Positions 1 through 8,209 are shown, counted from the first letter of the stretch. The stretch: DNA of 25,000 bases from Prorocentrum cordatum (GCA_963575745.1 CAUYUJ010000656.1:1-25000), one strand, 5' to 3'. Numbers and translations are program-made. Notes: a model not told the origin generated them from the sequence alone.

Positions 1-36
1 GTAGTAGTAGTAGTAGTAGTAGTAGTAGTCGTAGTC

Positions 37-91
<55 letters not shown>

Positions 92-96
92 GTAGC

Positions 97-155
<59 letters not shown>

Positions 156-156
156 C

Positions 157-187
<31 letters not shown>

Positions 188-225
188 TTCGTCGTCGTCG
201 TCGTCGTCGTCGCCGCCGTCGTTAT
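1..225. repeat. (GTA/TAG)n microsatellite running into (TCG)n
   Basis: The first 187 bases are almost pure GTA triplets with a few single-base interruptions (TCG at about 30, GGTAGCAG at about 90, CAG at about 155). From about 188 the motif changes to TCG/TCGCCG. No coding value is claimed: the TAG frame stops at every codon and the others give homopolymers. Confidence 0.95.
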
Positions 226-440
226 CTTCGGCGTTGTCTTTGCCAATGTTGGCAGTCTCCGAGTGTGCTGGGGGTCCTGAGCAGGCCCCCTGGGGCCAGG
301 TGAGGCGTGGGCGCACGGGGGTGCGCAAGCGCCCAACAAATCATTGGAATTCCTGCGTGATCCCTTCGATTCCATAGGAATTGTCAGGCTTCCGCAGTTG
401 CCCTTCGGATCCCTCAGGGGTCCTCTGGAGTACCCAGGGA
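226..440. other. Unique spacer between two TAG arrays
   Basis: GC-rich, non-repetitive stretch. It contains short local inverted motifs (for example around 275-298, where GGTCCTGAGCAGG and CCCCCTGGGGCC lie close together). No gene, RNA or recognisable element could be supported. Confidence 0.5.
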
Positions 441-888
<448 letters not shown>

Positions 889-902
889 GCTGCCGAAGTG
901 CC

Positions 903-1423
903 ACCAAACTGCGCCCCTGGCCCTTGGTTTTCGACACCAGCAGGTCCCGCCTGGTATTTCCTCACATGTGATTCCCAAATCGCGCTCCTGGGCGGGGCTT
1001 CCTTGCAATGTATGCAGACGTTCGCGTGGGACTTCCTTGCAACTCATTCAGACGCTGCGCCCTCGACGCTCAGGAATCACGCTCTCGCTTTTGGATTTCC
1101 CCACGGTTTCTTTGGGAATCGCGCTGTCGCTCGAGATTTCTTCCGCGATTCATGCAGGACGCACGCTTCAGCAACCCGCCTGCTCGACCTGGCCGCGCGG
1201 GCCTGCCTTCCCGACCCGCCTGTTAGGGTCCACTGGCCCGATCTGCCCGTCTGGTTCTGCCACATGCTTTCTGCTCCTAGCGCCCCTCCTGCTACTCTCT
1301 CGTGCCCAACCCTCCTTCCCTGTGTCCCTTCCTTCCATCCATCCTCTCTTCTCGCTTATGGGCTGCACGAAATACATGCGGCAGGTCAGGAACGTGTACT
1401 CCCAAGGGCGCATGTCTCAAACT
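903..1423 (+). repeat. R1 composite repeat, copy 1 (5'-truncated, internal deletion)
   Basis: First of three direct copies of a long repeat. It matches copies 2 and 3 from AAACTGCGCCCCTGGCCC onward and includes the landmark CAGACGCTGCGCCCTCGAC near 1050, the ACCCGCCTGCTCGACCTG block near 1175, and GGGCTGCACGAAATACATGC near 1360. Compared with copies 2 and 3 it lacks the first roughly 90 bp (the CTCACTACTGAAGAA end), and about 75 bp are missing before the ACTGATTGTTGTTG junction with the TTG array. Its front half is made of imperfect subrepeats of about 41 bp of the type TTCCTCGCGATTCATTCAGG. No coding function is supported. Confidence 0.85.
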
Positions 1424-1890
1424 GATTGTTGTTGTTGTTGTTGTTGTGATTGTGATTGCGGTAGTGGTTGTGATTATGGTTGTGGTTGATGTGATTGTTG
1501 TTGTTGCTGTTGTTGTGTTGCTGGTGTTGTCGCTGTTGTTGTTGCTGTTGTGGTTGTTGTTGTTTTCGTCGTCGTCGTCGCTGCAGCTGCTGCTGTTGTT
1601 GTTGTTGTGCTTCTTGTTGTCGTCGTCGTTGTTGTTGGTGGTGCTGTTGTTGTTGTGGTTGTTGTCGTTGTCGTTGTCGTTGCTGTTATTGTTGTTGCTG
1701 CTGTTGTTTTTGTTGTTGCTTTTGTCGACGTCGTTGTTGTTGATGATGCTGTTGCTGTTGCTGTTGTTGTGGTGGTTGCTGTCGTTGCTGTGGTTGTTGT
1801 TTTGTGGTTGTTGTCTTTGTCTTTGTCATCGTCTTCGTCGTCGTTGTTGTTGTTGTTGTTGTTGCTGTTGTTGTTACTGTTGTCGTCGTC
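1424..1890. repeat. (TTG)n array with TCG and CTG variants (R1 copy 1 tail)
   Basis: About 470 bp of TTG triplets with many CTG, TCG, TGG and GAT substitutions. It joins R1 copy 1 to the CTCACTACTGAAGAA start of copy 2. The equivalent array after copy 2 is about 140 bp and after copy 3 only about 25 bp, so array length is the main variable part of the unit. Confidence 0.93.
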
Positions 1891-2610
1891 GGAGTCTCAC
1901 TACTGAAGAACACTTATAGTATCCTTCCTCCGGTGACCATTGCGTTTTTCAATTGAAGTACTTCCACCGGGGCTCGCACCGTGTTTTTTTCTATCAGGGA
2001 AAGTCACGGAGCTCAAACTGTGCCCTTGGCCCCTTGTTTACAACAACAACAACGGCTCACGCCTGATATTTCCTCACGATTTATTCCCAAATCGCGGTCT
2101 CGCGCGGGACTTCCTCAACATTTATTCAGGAATCGCGCTCTTGCTCGGGATTTCCGCGCAATTTCTTCAGACGCCGCGCCCTCGACATTCAGGAGTCACG
2201 TTCTCGCTGTGGATTTCGTCGCGATTGATTTGGGAATCGGCCTGTTGCTCGAGACTTCCTCGCGATTCATGCAGGACGCACGCTTGAGCAACCCGCCTGC
2301 TCGACCTGTCGAGTGGCGAGCAGGCCCGCCTTCCCGACCCGCCTGGTAGGGTCTACCCGCCCAATCTGCCAGTCTGGTTCTGCCACGTGTGTTCGTCTCT
2401 TAGCCCGTGCTCCATCCTCCTCCCTCCCCCTTGTCCTTCCTTCATCCGTCCTCTCTTCCCCTGCCTCAGGGGCTGCGCGAAATACACGTTGCAGGTAAGA
2501 AAGATATAGCCGCAAAGGGGGTACGGTCGAGGACGAAGAGGGCGGGTATCGAGGGTTCGGGATAGACGTGTTGAGTGGCACGCGAGCAGATAAGAGCGAA
2601 CAGCCTTAAA
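1891..2610 (+). repeat. R1 composite repeat, copy 2 (most complete)
   Basis: Begins TCTCACTACTGAAGAA, followed by TCCTCCGGTGACCA and TTTTTCAATTGAAGTACTTC, then the block of roughly 41-bp subrepeats (about 2060-2280). After these come the ACCCGCCTGCTCGACCTG block, a pyrimidine-rich stretch, and a tail containing GGGCTGCGCGAAATACACG and GAGTGGCACGCGAGCAGATA before entering the TTG array. Copy 3 has the same order, about 823 bp downstream. The copy is interrupted near 2041 by a short ACAACAACAACAAC run. No protein is proposed. Confidence 0.88.
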
Positions 2611-2752
2611 TTGATTGTTGTTGCTCTTGCTGTTGCTCTTGCTATTGTTGTGGTGATGGTGGGTGTTGTTGTTGTGGTTGTGGTGGTGGTTGTGGTTGTT
2701 GTGGTTGTGGTTGTGGTTGCTCTTGTTGTTGTTATTGTTGTTGCTGTTGTTG
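2611..2752. repeat. (TTG)n / (TGG)n array (R1 copy 2 tail)
   Basis: About 140 bp of TTG, TGG and TGC triplets between R1 copies 2 and 3. It ends GTTGTTGAACTCTCACTACTG, the same junction type seen at the start of copy 2. Confidence 0.92.
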
Positions 2753-3472
2753 AACTCTCACTACTGAAGAATATTGATTGTTGATCCCATCCTCCGGTCA
2801 CCACTGTTTTTTTTTCAATTGAAGTGCTTCCCCCGGAGCTCGCACCCTGTTTTCTTTACAGGGAAAGTCAGCAGCGGCTCCCGCCTGATTCGTCCTCATA
2901 ATTTATGTCCAAATCGTTCTCTCGCGCGGGACTTCCTCACAATTCATGTATGCATCGCGTTCTCGCGTGAGGACTTCCTCGCAATTTATTCAGACGCCGC
3001 GCCCTCGACACTCAGAAATCACACTCTCTCTATGGCTTTTCTCACGATTTACTCGGGAAATGTGCTATCGCTCGAGACTTCCTCGTGATTCATGCAGGAC
3101 GCACGCTTCAGCAACCCGCCTGCTCGACCTGGTCGCCTGGGCCCGCCTTCCTGACCTGACCGCTATGGGTCTGCCCACCTGGTCTGCCCGTCTGGTTCGG
3201 TTCTACCATTTGTTTTCTGTTCTTTGCCCCCCTCCTGCTAATTTCTCTCGTGCTCCATTTTTCTCCCTCCCCCTTTTCCACCTGTCCTCTTTCCCTTGTT
3301 TTAGGGGCTGCACTAAACGCACGTGTCAGGTACGGCAGATACATTCCAAATGGGGTACGATCGAAGTCGACGAGGCGTGTACCGACGTTTGGGGATATAC
3401 GTATAGATTGGCACGGGAGCAGCTAGGAGCGGACAGTCTTACACCGATTCTTGCTGTTGTTGCTGTCGTTAA
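2753..3472 (+). repeat. R1 composite repeat, copy 3
   Basis: Starts CTCTCACTACTGAAGAATA and is co-linear with copy 2: TCCTCCGGTCACCA, TTTTTTTTTCAATTGAAGTG, the 41-bp-type subrepeats (about 2885-3110), the CCGCCTGCTCGACCTGG block, the pyrimidine stretch, GGGCTGCACTAAACGC, and GATTGGCACGGGAGCAGC. It ends in a very short triplet tail, CTTGCTGTTGTTGCTGTCG, at about 3449-3467. The landmark CAGACGCCGCGCCCTCGAC lies 823 bp after that of copy 2. Confidence 0.88.
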
Positions 3473-3489
3473 CGCCGACCCCCAGAGAT

Positions 3490-3590
3490 CTCGACCCAGT
3501 CCCCAGGACCGGCTCTTCATCCCGAGCTGCTTTTTTGCCCCGCCGCCTCGGGGCCAGGCGAGGGCCCCTCTGGGGCTCGAGAGCGGCCAG
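3490..3590 (-). repeat. R2 dispersed GC-rich repeat, copy 1
   Basis: Plus-strand text CCAGGACCGGCTCTTCATCC, then a T run, then GGGGCCAGGCGAGGGCCCCT. This is the reverse complement of the arrangement at 13395-13500 and matches the orientation of the copy at 8900-9005. The family core, read on the other strand, is GGGGCCCTCGCCAGGCCT, then a short A-rich block, then CGGCTCGGGATGAA. Confidence 0.7.
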
Positions 3591-3624
3591 GAAGCTCCCG
3601 TCGTGCTCTTCTCACACTGCCTGG

Positions 3625-3801
3625 GTAGTCGAAGGCCAGACTGTCAGATTGGATTGGGCCCCCAAGGGCCCAGTCTGGCCTGGCCAGACTGGATGCTTTG
3701 GGTTCTTCGCCGGGCTGGATTCGCGTTGGCTCCCGTTTGCCAGATGGCCCCCGTGTGCCAGATTGGGCCTGCCAGATTGGCGCCAGATTGGCTTCGACTA
3801 C
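3625..3801. mobile_element. Fold-back element with GTAGTCGAAG ends
   Basis: Begins GTAGTCGAAGGCCAGACTG and ends CCAGATTGGCTTCGACTAC, so a perfect 10-bp inverted repeat GTAGTCGAAG bounds a 177-bp segment. The interior is a cluster of short CCAGAYTGG and CCAATCTGG motifs in both orientations around a GGGCCC centre. Such sequence can fold into a long imperfect hairpin. No clear target-site duplication was found, so classification as a mobile element is inference from the inverted ends. Confidence 0.45.
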
Positions 3802-3985
3802 GTACCCAGACTGCGAGCCTCGAGAGTTCCGACGTCGCGAAGGGACGGCGCCTGCAACCAGGCGCAGCCGAGGGGCGAGCGGCCGCCCGGCCGCCCCGCT
3901 GCAGCCGGGCCCGAGGCGCAGCGGTCCGCGGGGGCCGGCGCGGTGCCGCCGAGCATCCCCTCGACGTGGCGCCAGGCGGAAGCGC

Positions 3986-4215
3986 CAGGAGGAGGAGGAG
4001 GAAAGGGGGAGGAACAGGAGGAGGAGGAGGAGGAGGAGGAGGAGGAGGAGGAGGAGGAGGAGGAGGAGGAGGAGACGAGGAGGAGGAGGAGGAGGAGGAG
4101 GGAGGAGGAGGAGGAGGAGGAAAAGGATGAGGAGGAGGAGGAGGAGGACGAGGAGGAGGAAACGCATGAGGAGGAGGAGGAGGAGGAGGAGGAGGAGGAG
4201 GAGGAGGATGAGCGG
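3986..4215. repeat. (GGA)n microsatellite, polypurine tract
   Basis: About 230 bp of GAG/GGA triplets with rare breaks (GACGAGG near 4075, AAAAGGATG near 4120, GAGGAAACGCATGAG near 4156). It is a nearly continuous purine strand and could form triplex structures. Long Glu, Gly or Arg frames here, and the Ser, Pro and Leu frames opposite, are repeat translations. Confidence 0.96.
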
Positions 4216-4389
4216 GAGGATGGGCGGACACTCCTTCGGATTCGGTTCCTCCGAGGCCCTCCCCCTCGATTGCGGCCGGGCTCCCACGGGTCCTCGGCAG
4301 GGGGGCCTTTCGGGAGGCTGCAGGGGAGCTTTCGGGGCCTGGTCCCAGACATCTGGCGTTCCGAAACATTTTTTTGTTGTGTAAGCGAA

Positions 4390-4460
4390 ATCTGTTTTTG
4401 GCTTCTCGGGGCCCCGAACAGGCCTCGGGACCGTCAAAAACGGCTCGGGGTGAAACAACT
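4390..4460 (+). repeat. R2 dispersed repeat, copy 2
   Basis: Contains TCTCGGGGCCCCGAACAGGC, then TCGGGACCGTCAAAAACGGC, then TCGGGGTGAAACAAC. The same order of blocks appears at 7008-7060 and 13395-13500 on this strand and inverted at 3490, 5380 and 8900. Confidence 0.7.
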
Positions 4461-4507
4461 GAAAGAATTGTTCGGGTTCGAGAGGTGTGGGGCCTGGGTC
4501 TTTCACA

Positions 4508-4835
4508 AATCGAGACGCCGGATGTCTGCGGATTCGATCTCCGCCGGCAGGTGCTGCGGTTCCGCTTCGATCCGACACCGTTCGGCTCGATTCGGCGGGG
4601 CCGCCGACGTATGTTCAGATTCGGCGCGATTCGACATCCGCTGGCAAGTGCTGCAAATCCGATTCGGCTCGATTCGGCGGGGCCGCCTACGAACCGATTC
4701 GGTCCGATTCAATACCCGCCAGCAGATGCCGCGGTTCTAGTTCGATTTGAATCGGCGGGGCCGCCTGCGATCCGATTCAGCTCGATTCGATATCCGCGTG
4801 CCGCGATTCCGTTTCGATTTGATTCCGCTGGCTTC
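4508..4835. repeat. About 80-bp minisatellite (GATTCGGCGGGGCCGCC), about four units
   Basis: The core GATTCGGCGGGGCCGCC occurs at 4589-4605, 4671-4687 and (as GAATCGGCGGGGCCGCC) 4749-4765, giving periods of 82 and 78 bp. Between cores each unit repeats CGATTCGRYATCCGC and a GCTGCGGTTCCGATTC-like block. A fourth, more diverged unit precedes 4589. Confidence 0.85.
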
Positions 4836-4937
4836 GCCAGCATCTGCTGGGGCCAGCCGGAGCTGGATGCGGCGATCCGGGCTCGAGTCGAGGGCAAGAC
4901 AGCTGCACGCCATGTGCTGTGCCTCCACCGAGAGGAC

Positions 4938-4974
4938 TCGGGACGACCTTCAGATTCGGGACGACCTTCAGAGC
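4938..4974. repeat. 18-bp direct tandem pair
   Basis: TCGGGACGACCTTCAGA occurs twice in immediate succession. It is a small local duplication with no further context. Confidence 0.8.
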
Positions 4975-5158
4975 TGGCGTTGCCGAAAGTTGCAACCTCG
5001 CACGCAACACTGCCGGAGTTCCAGACCCCACTTTCCTGCGCCACTTGTCGGGCCGGATCGGCCCGTGAGGGCCCTGGGGCCGGCACGGGCCCACGCCCGT
5101 GGTGGAAACATTGCAGCGCCCGGATCTCTGGGAAGCTCGAGTCGATTGGGAACGGCTT

Positions 5159-5330
5159 GTTTCAGGAGGGAAAGAAACACACAGACACAATTTATCCTCG
5201 ATGCCCCAGAACATATGGGGAAAATATGGGAAGTGGGGGGGAAGACAGAAACCCAGAAAATCTGAAAATATGGGGAATCTTTTTATCTGTGTGCATTCAT
5301 TTGTGTGCCCTGGGGCCCCTTCATTGTTGG
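5159..5330 (+). repeat. R5 172-bp A-rich dispersed repeat, copy 1
   Basis: Starts GTTTCAGGAGGGAAAGAAAC, continues through CACACAGACACAATTTATCC, AACATATGGGGAAAATATGG and GACAGAAACCCAGAAAATC, and ends CCCTGGGGCCCCTTCATTG. It is co-linear with the 173-bp copy at 6787-6959 and noticeably less GC-rich than its surroundings. The sharp loss of similarity outside both ends suggests a discrete SINE-sized element. No A/B box promoter or tRNA-like head was recognised. Confidence 0.85.
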
Positions 5331-5374
5331 CGATCCGCTCCGATCCCAGACATGCGGTGGGCTGCTTCTGTTCC

Positions 5375-5475
5375 GTGCGGGGCCCCCGGAAGTCCCGACC
5401 CGTTTTTCCGAGACCGGCTCTTCTTTCTGAGGCGTCGTTTTACGGCCCCGGGCCCTGGTAAGGGCCAGGGGCCCA
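5375..5475 (-). repeat. R2 dispersed repeat, copy 3
   Basis: Plus-strand blocks CCCGACCCGTTTTTCCGAGA, CGTCGTTTTACGGCCCCGGG and AAGGGCCAGGGGCCC give, in reverse complement, the family order of a GGCCC block, a CGTAAAACG block, then TCGGAAAAACGGGTCGGG. It is more diverged than copies 5 and 6. Confidence 0.5.
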
Positions 5476-5489
5476 GAATCAGGAGCGAA

Positions 5490-5622
5490 AGAAGGACGTA
5501 CATGTACATGAATCCACGCTGGTTTCGAGACCACGCATTGCACAAATGTTCGTATAACGCGGCCCGTCTCGCGAATCGAGGGGCCGTGTTCATGTACATA
5601 GCTGGGCGCGTACGTCCTTTGT
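5490..5622. mobile_element. Imperfect palindrome (fold-back) with ATGTACATGAA arms
   Basis: Left arm GGACGTACATGTACATGAAT faces right arm GTTCATGTACATAGCTGGGC, which is followed by GCGTACGTCC. Thus GGACGTAC and ATGTACATGAA both occur inverted on the two sides, with a roughly 12-nt insertion in the right arm. The centre is GCATTGCACAAATG. No target-site duplication was identified, so its mobility is inference. Confidence 0.45.
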
Positions 5623-5683
5623 GGGCTCCCTACAGAAGGAGGGGAAGTCACGGGCAGCCCGGCCGGCTCTCCTGGCAAACCGT

Positions 5684-6025
5684 CCCCCATCCGTGATGCC
5701 GCCCTCGCCTCGCCCCAAGACGCCTGTGTGTGTGTGCGTGTGACCGGAGGAAAGCTCGAGAGGCGATGGAGGAGGAGGAGGAGGAGGAGGAGGAGGAGGA
5801 GGAGGAAGCGATGGAGGAGGAGGAGGAGGAGGAGGAGGAGGAGGAGGAGGAGAGGAGGAGGAGGGAGGAGGAGGAGGAGGCGGAGGAGGAGGAGGAGGAG
5901 GAGGAGGAGGAGGAGGCGAGGAGGAGGAGGAGGGAGGAGGAGGAGGAGGAGGAGGAGGAGGAGGAGGAGGAGGCTGCTGGGGATCGGTTCGGCCGCGCCC
6001 GAGCGTGTCTGGGTATCCGATGCCG
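5684..6025. repeat. R4 paralogous segment, copy 1, carrying a GAG array
   Basis: CCCCCATCCGTGATGCC, CTCGCCTCGCCCCAAGACG, CGAGAGGCGATGG and, after the array, GGGGATCGGTTCGGCCGCGC correspond in order to 13137-13265. There the last two blocks are only about 35 bp apart. Here they are separated by a roughly 205-bp GAG array, and an extra (TG)n run lies at 5724-5740. Confidence 0.75.
5766..5972. repeat. (GAG)n microsatellite, polypurine tract
   Basis: About 207 bp of GAG triplets with interruptions GCGATGGAG, GAGAGGAGG, GAGGCGGAGG and GGAGGGAGG spaced along it. Open frames through it (poly-Glu, poly-Arg, poly-Pro, poly-Ser) are repeat translations. Confidence 0.96.
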
Positions 6026-6174
6026 CGGGTCGATGCCCAGCGCAGTCCTGCCAGGCGGGCGGCGAGGCGCCGCGCGGGGCCGCCGGCCCGCGGAGGCCCC
6101 CGGGGTGCTAGCGGCTCGAGCTGCGCGCAAGATCCCGATGCTTGCCAGCCTGGAGCACACGTGGCCCTGTGATT

Positions 6175-6341
6175 TAGGGCGACGAGATCTATGCATATCC
6201 ACTGCTCCTGGCCAGGCCCATCCTGGGCCCAGGAGCGGTGTATATGCCTCCCTGGCCAAGCCAGGAGGGCGTATACACAGCTCTTGGGCCCAGGATTGGC
6301 CTGGCCGGGAGCAGTGGATATGTATAGATATCGTCGCCCTA
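6175..6341. mobile_element. 167-bp palindromic MITE-like element with 5-bp target duplication
   Basis: The left arm (6175-6256) and the reverse complement of the right arm (about 6261-6341) pair over about 80 bp with roughly nine mismatches. Both start TAGGGCGACGA and continue through CATATCCACTGCTCC, GGCCAGGCC and ATCCTGGGCCCA. The loop is only about 4 nt (CAAG). The pentamer TGATT lies immediately outside both ends (6170-6174 and 6342-6346), which fits a 5-bp target-site duplication. This is the classic form of a fold-back MITE. A transcript from either strand would be a long hairpin that could feed a small-RNA pathway. No transposase is encoded. Confidence 0.75.
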
Positions 6342-6460
6342 TGATTGGCATCGCCTGGTCTCGATGCCGATCTCGAGGATCGCCGCAGTGTTCGAGGGCA
6401 CATCCCTGGTACTGTCGTCTCCTTGCGGCTTGTCGCCCCCAGGGGTAGAGGTACCCTCGA

Positions 6461-6648
6461 GGCTGGCTAGGATCAGCGGAGCACGAGGTCATGACAATGA
6501 TACGTTCCAGGATTTTCAAGGCTTCCAGGATTGCCAGGATTGCCCAACGCTCCACACGAGCCGCAGAAACGAGGGCCGCTAGATACTCCGGGAGATCCTG
6601 GACCGTATCCTGAATCAGCCCTAGCATGACATCTTTCTCGTCCTGCAG
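6461..6648 (-). CDS. Possible short exon or orphan ORF (amphipathic helix)
   Basis: The minus-strand frame from about 6648 reads LQDEKDVMLGLIQDTVQDL and then PEYLAALVSAARVERW, followed by AILAILEALKILER. This is an Ala/Leu/Glu-rich segment of strongly helical character that does not come from simple repeat. It begins just after CTGCAG, a possible 3' splice site, and an in-frame TAA lies 24 nt upstream. Downstream the frame runs on into the 6175-6341 palindrome, so its real end would lie before that. No family was recognised. It could equally be a chance open frame in GC-rich DNA. Confidence 0.25.
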
Positions 6649-6786
6649 ATCTCCGACGTTTGATTCTTAGCCCGAACATCTCCTGAGATTCTGGCGCTGT
6701 CTCTGTTCCCCCACCGGGCTTGGAGCCAGCTGGTGGTCTGAGGTGGCCAAGCACTGGTTCCGACCAGCAGCAAGACGGGGGTGCAG

Positions 6787-6959
6787 GTTTCAGGAGGAAA
6801 AGAAACACACAGACACAATTAATCCTCGATTCCCCAGAACATATGGGAAAATATGGGAAGTGGGGGGAAAGACAGAAACCCAGAAAATATGGGAAAATGT
6901 GGGGACTCTTTTTATTAGTGTGTACTTATTTGTGTGTCCTGGGGCCCCTTCAAGGTTGG
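6787..6959 (+). repeat. R5 dispersed repeat, copy 2
   Basis: GTTTCAGGAGGAAAAGAAAC, CACACAGACACAATTAATCC, AACATATGGGAAAATATGGG, GACAGAAACCCAGAAAATA and CCTGGGGCCCCTTCAAGGTT match the copy at 5159-5330 block by block. The differences are substitutions and 1-2-nt indels. Flanks outside GTTTCAGG and GTTGG are unrelated, marking the element ends. Confidence 0.85.
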
Positions 6960-7007
6960 AGGTGCCAGGGTCAATTGATTTTCTTGTGCCTCCTCGCTGC
7001 GTTCCGG

Positions 7008-7060
7008 GGCCGGTCTCGGGCCCCGGGGCCGTCGGAAACGGAGCCGGGGTGAAAAAGTGC
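7008..7060 (+). repeat. R2 dispersed repeat, copy 4 (diverged)
   Basis: GGTCTCGGGCCCCGGGGCCG, then TCGGAAACGGAGCCGGGGTG and AAAAAGTGC follow the block order of the R2 family, with several substitutions. Confidence 0.5.
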
Positions 7061-7083
7061 ACCAGATGGACTCCGGGAGGGGT

Positions 7084-7309
7084 CCAATCGGCGACTACAA
7101 AGGGTGTGGTTACGCCGGGGTGTGGTTTGCGATCGGCACCGTTGGGGCCTGGGGGGCACGACACTGTCCACGTCGGGCCTCCTCGGGGCGCGGGAGAATT
7201 CTATCGAGGTCCCCGCGCGCCCCCCAGGGTGACCCCCAGGATGTTCCCCAGGGTGCCGGTTGCAAACCACACCCTTTGCAAACCACACCCTCTGGAGTCG
7301 CCGATCCAA
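7084..7309. mobile_element. Fold-back with GATCGGCGACT / GGGTGTGGTTTGC arms
   Basis: Left arm AATCGGCGACTACAAAGGGT, then GTGGTTACGCC, GGGTGTGGTTTGCGATCGG and CACCGTTGGGG. The right arm in reverse complement reads GATCGGCGACTCCAGAGGGT, then GTGGTTTGCAAA, GGGTGTGGTTTGCAACCGG and CACCCTGGGG. The arms are about 70-75 bp and the central loop about 80-90 bp. A duplicated GGGTGTGGTTTGC motif sits inside each arm. No target duplication is clear. Confidence 0.55.
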
Positions 7310-7494
7310 GGACTAGATTTGAGCAAAGTTTGATTCATCTCCCTCTCCTGACTTGTTCTTCTGTGGTCCCCACGAGTTCAGACCCCCTGGCCGCCTCCGA
7401 TCCGACGATCTGACTTCAGCCCAGGCATCTGCCGAAATCTGGTCGTTGCATTTTGTTTGCTCACCAGGCGTTGAGTTGATGAGGAAAAAACTGT

Positions 7495-7590
7495 ATAAAC
7501 ATAATTTCTCGGAGCTTCGCGCGGATTTCTTGTATCGGCGCTGGCCTGTCCCTTGGCGGCCCCTCCGGCGCCGCCGCTGGCACTCTCCGC
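7495..7590 (+). repeat. R3 dispersed repeat, copy 1
   Basis: TCGGAGCTTCGCGCGGATTT, CTTGTATCGGCGCTGGCC and GGCGGCCCC correspond to 11617-11700 and 13912-13975, where the same blocks (GAGCTCCGCGCGGATT, CTTGNACCGGCGCTGGGCC) occur in the same orientation. Confidence 0.6.
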
Positions 7591-7706
7591 GCGGGGAGGG
7601 GCAGAGCTAAGAATTCCGCGTCGACCTGCAGAAGGCCCCTCGCGCACCTGCTGAGATCCCAGACCCTCTCGGGTCGTGAACAAGTCACGACGAGACATTT
7701 GGGGGT

Positions 7707-7733
7707 CGACGTCATGAGAAAATCATGACGTCG
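7707..7733. other. Perfect 11-bp hairpin CGACGTCATGA / TCATGACGTCG
   Basis: CGACGTCATGA and TCATGACGTCG are perfect inverted repeats separated by GAAAA. The same CGACGTCATGA block occurs at 8877 next to an R2 copy. Whether it is a protein-binding palindrome or part of a dispersed repeat cannot be told from the sequence. Confidence 0.7.
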
Positions 7734-7943
7734 GGGGCCTGGGGACCCAGATCTCCGACGGTATGAATTGAGCCCACGCGTCTGTTTTCGTTTTTCTCAC
7801 CAGGCATTTTCGCCCAGTTCTGGGCCCATGACCAGCACAGATCGATGCGGCTCGAGAAGTGCCGCAGGACGATGTGGTCTGGGGATGAGGTGGTGTTTTC
7901 TTTTCTGGTGGTGCGACTTTTGTTCATCGTTAGATCTTAGGAA

Positions 7944-8192
7944 GTGGCCCTTCGCCGGAGTGACCAGTGGCTCCAGGCCTCCCGAATAGGGAGTTTCTTT
8001 TGGATTTCGGCCTCTGGCGCCCGTCTTCGCGCCATGGAGCCATCAAAAACGAATCCAGGGCAAAACATTTGACCCAAGAGGAAGGTGTTGGGACCTTGGC
8101 CGCGGACCCGAAGACTCAGACCGTCGGGTGTCAGGGAGCCCGACTGCGCGTTTGTGCGTGGCCCTTCGCCGGAGCGGCCAGCGGTCCCAGGC
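7944..8192. repeat. 35-bp direct repeat pair, 214 bp apart
   Basis: GTGGCCCTTCGCCGGAGTGA (7944) and GTGGCCCTTCGCCGGAGCGG (8158) each continue with CCAG and a CCAGGC block. The 35-bp copies differ at five positions, all transitions. The interval holds no recognisable gene. A stretch near 8030-8070 (GGAGCCATCAAAAACGAATC) may be a further, strongly diverged R2 copy. Confidence 0.65.
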
Positions 8193-8209
8193 ATGAGATT
8201 GTTTCTTGG

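Noticed and set aside
1302-1919. Val/Leu/Cys-rich ORFs in the TTG array
   Set aside because: Translation of TTG, TGT and GTT triplets; no unique protein segment inside.
3451-4740. 429-residue ORF with a poly-Glu core
   Set aside because: Spans an R2 copy, a fold-back, the GGA array and another R2 copy; no conserved domain, and the minus strand is open as well.
5590-6627. 345-residue minus-strand ORF
   Set aside because: Runs through the 167-bp palindrome and the GAG array (poly-Pro/Ser). Only the first 50 or so residues look protein-like and are listed separately.
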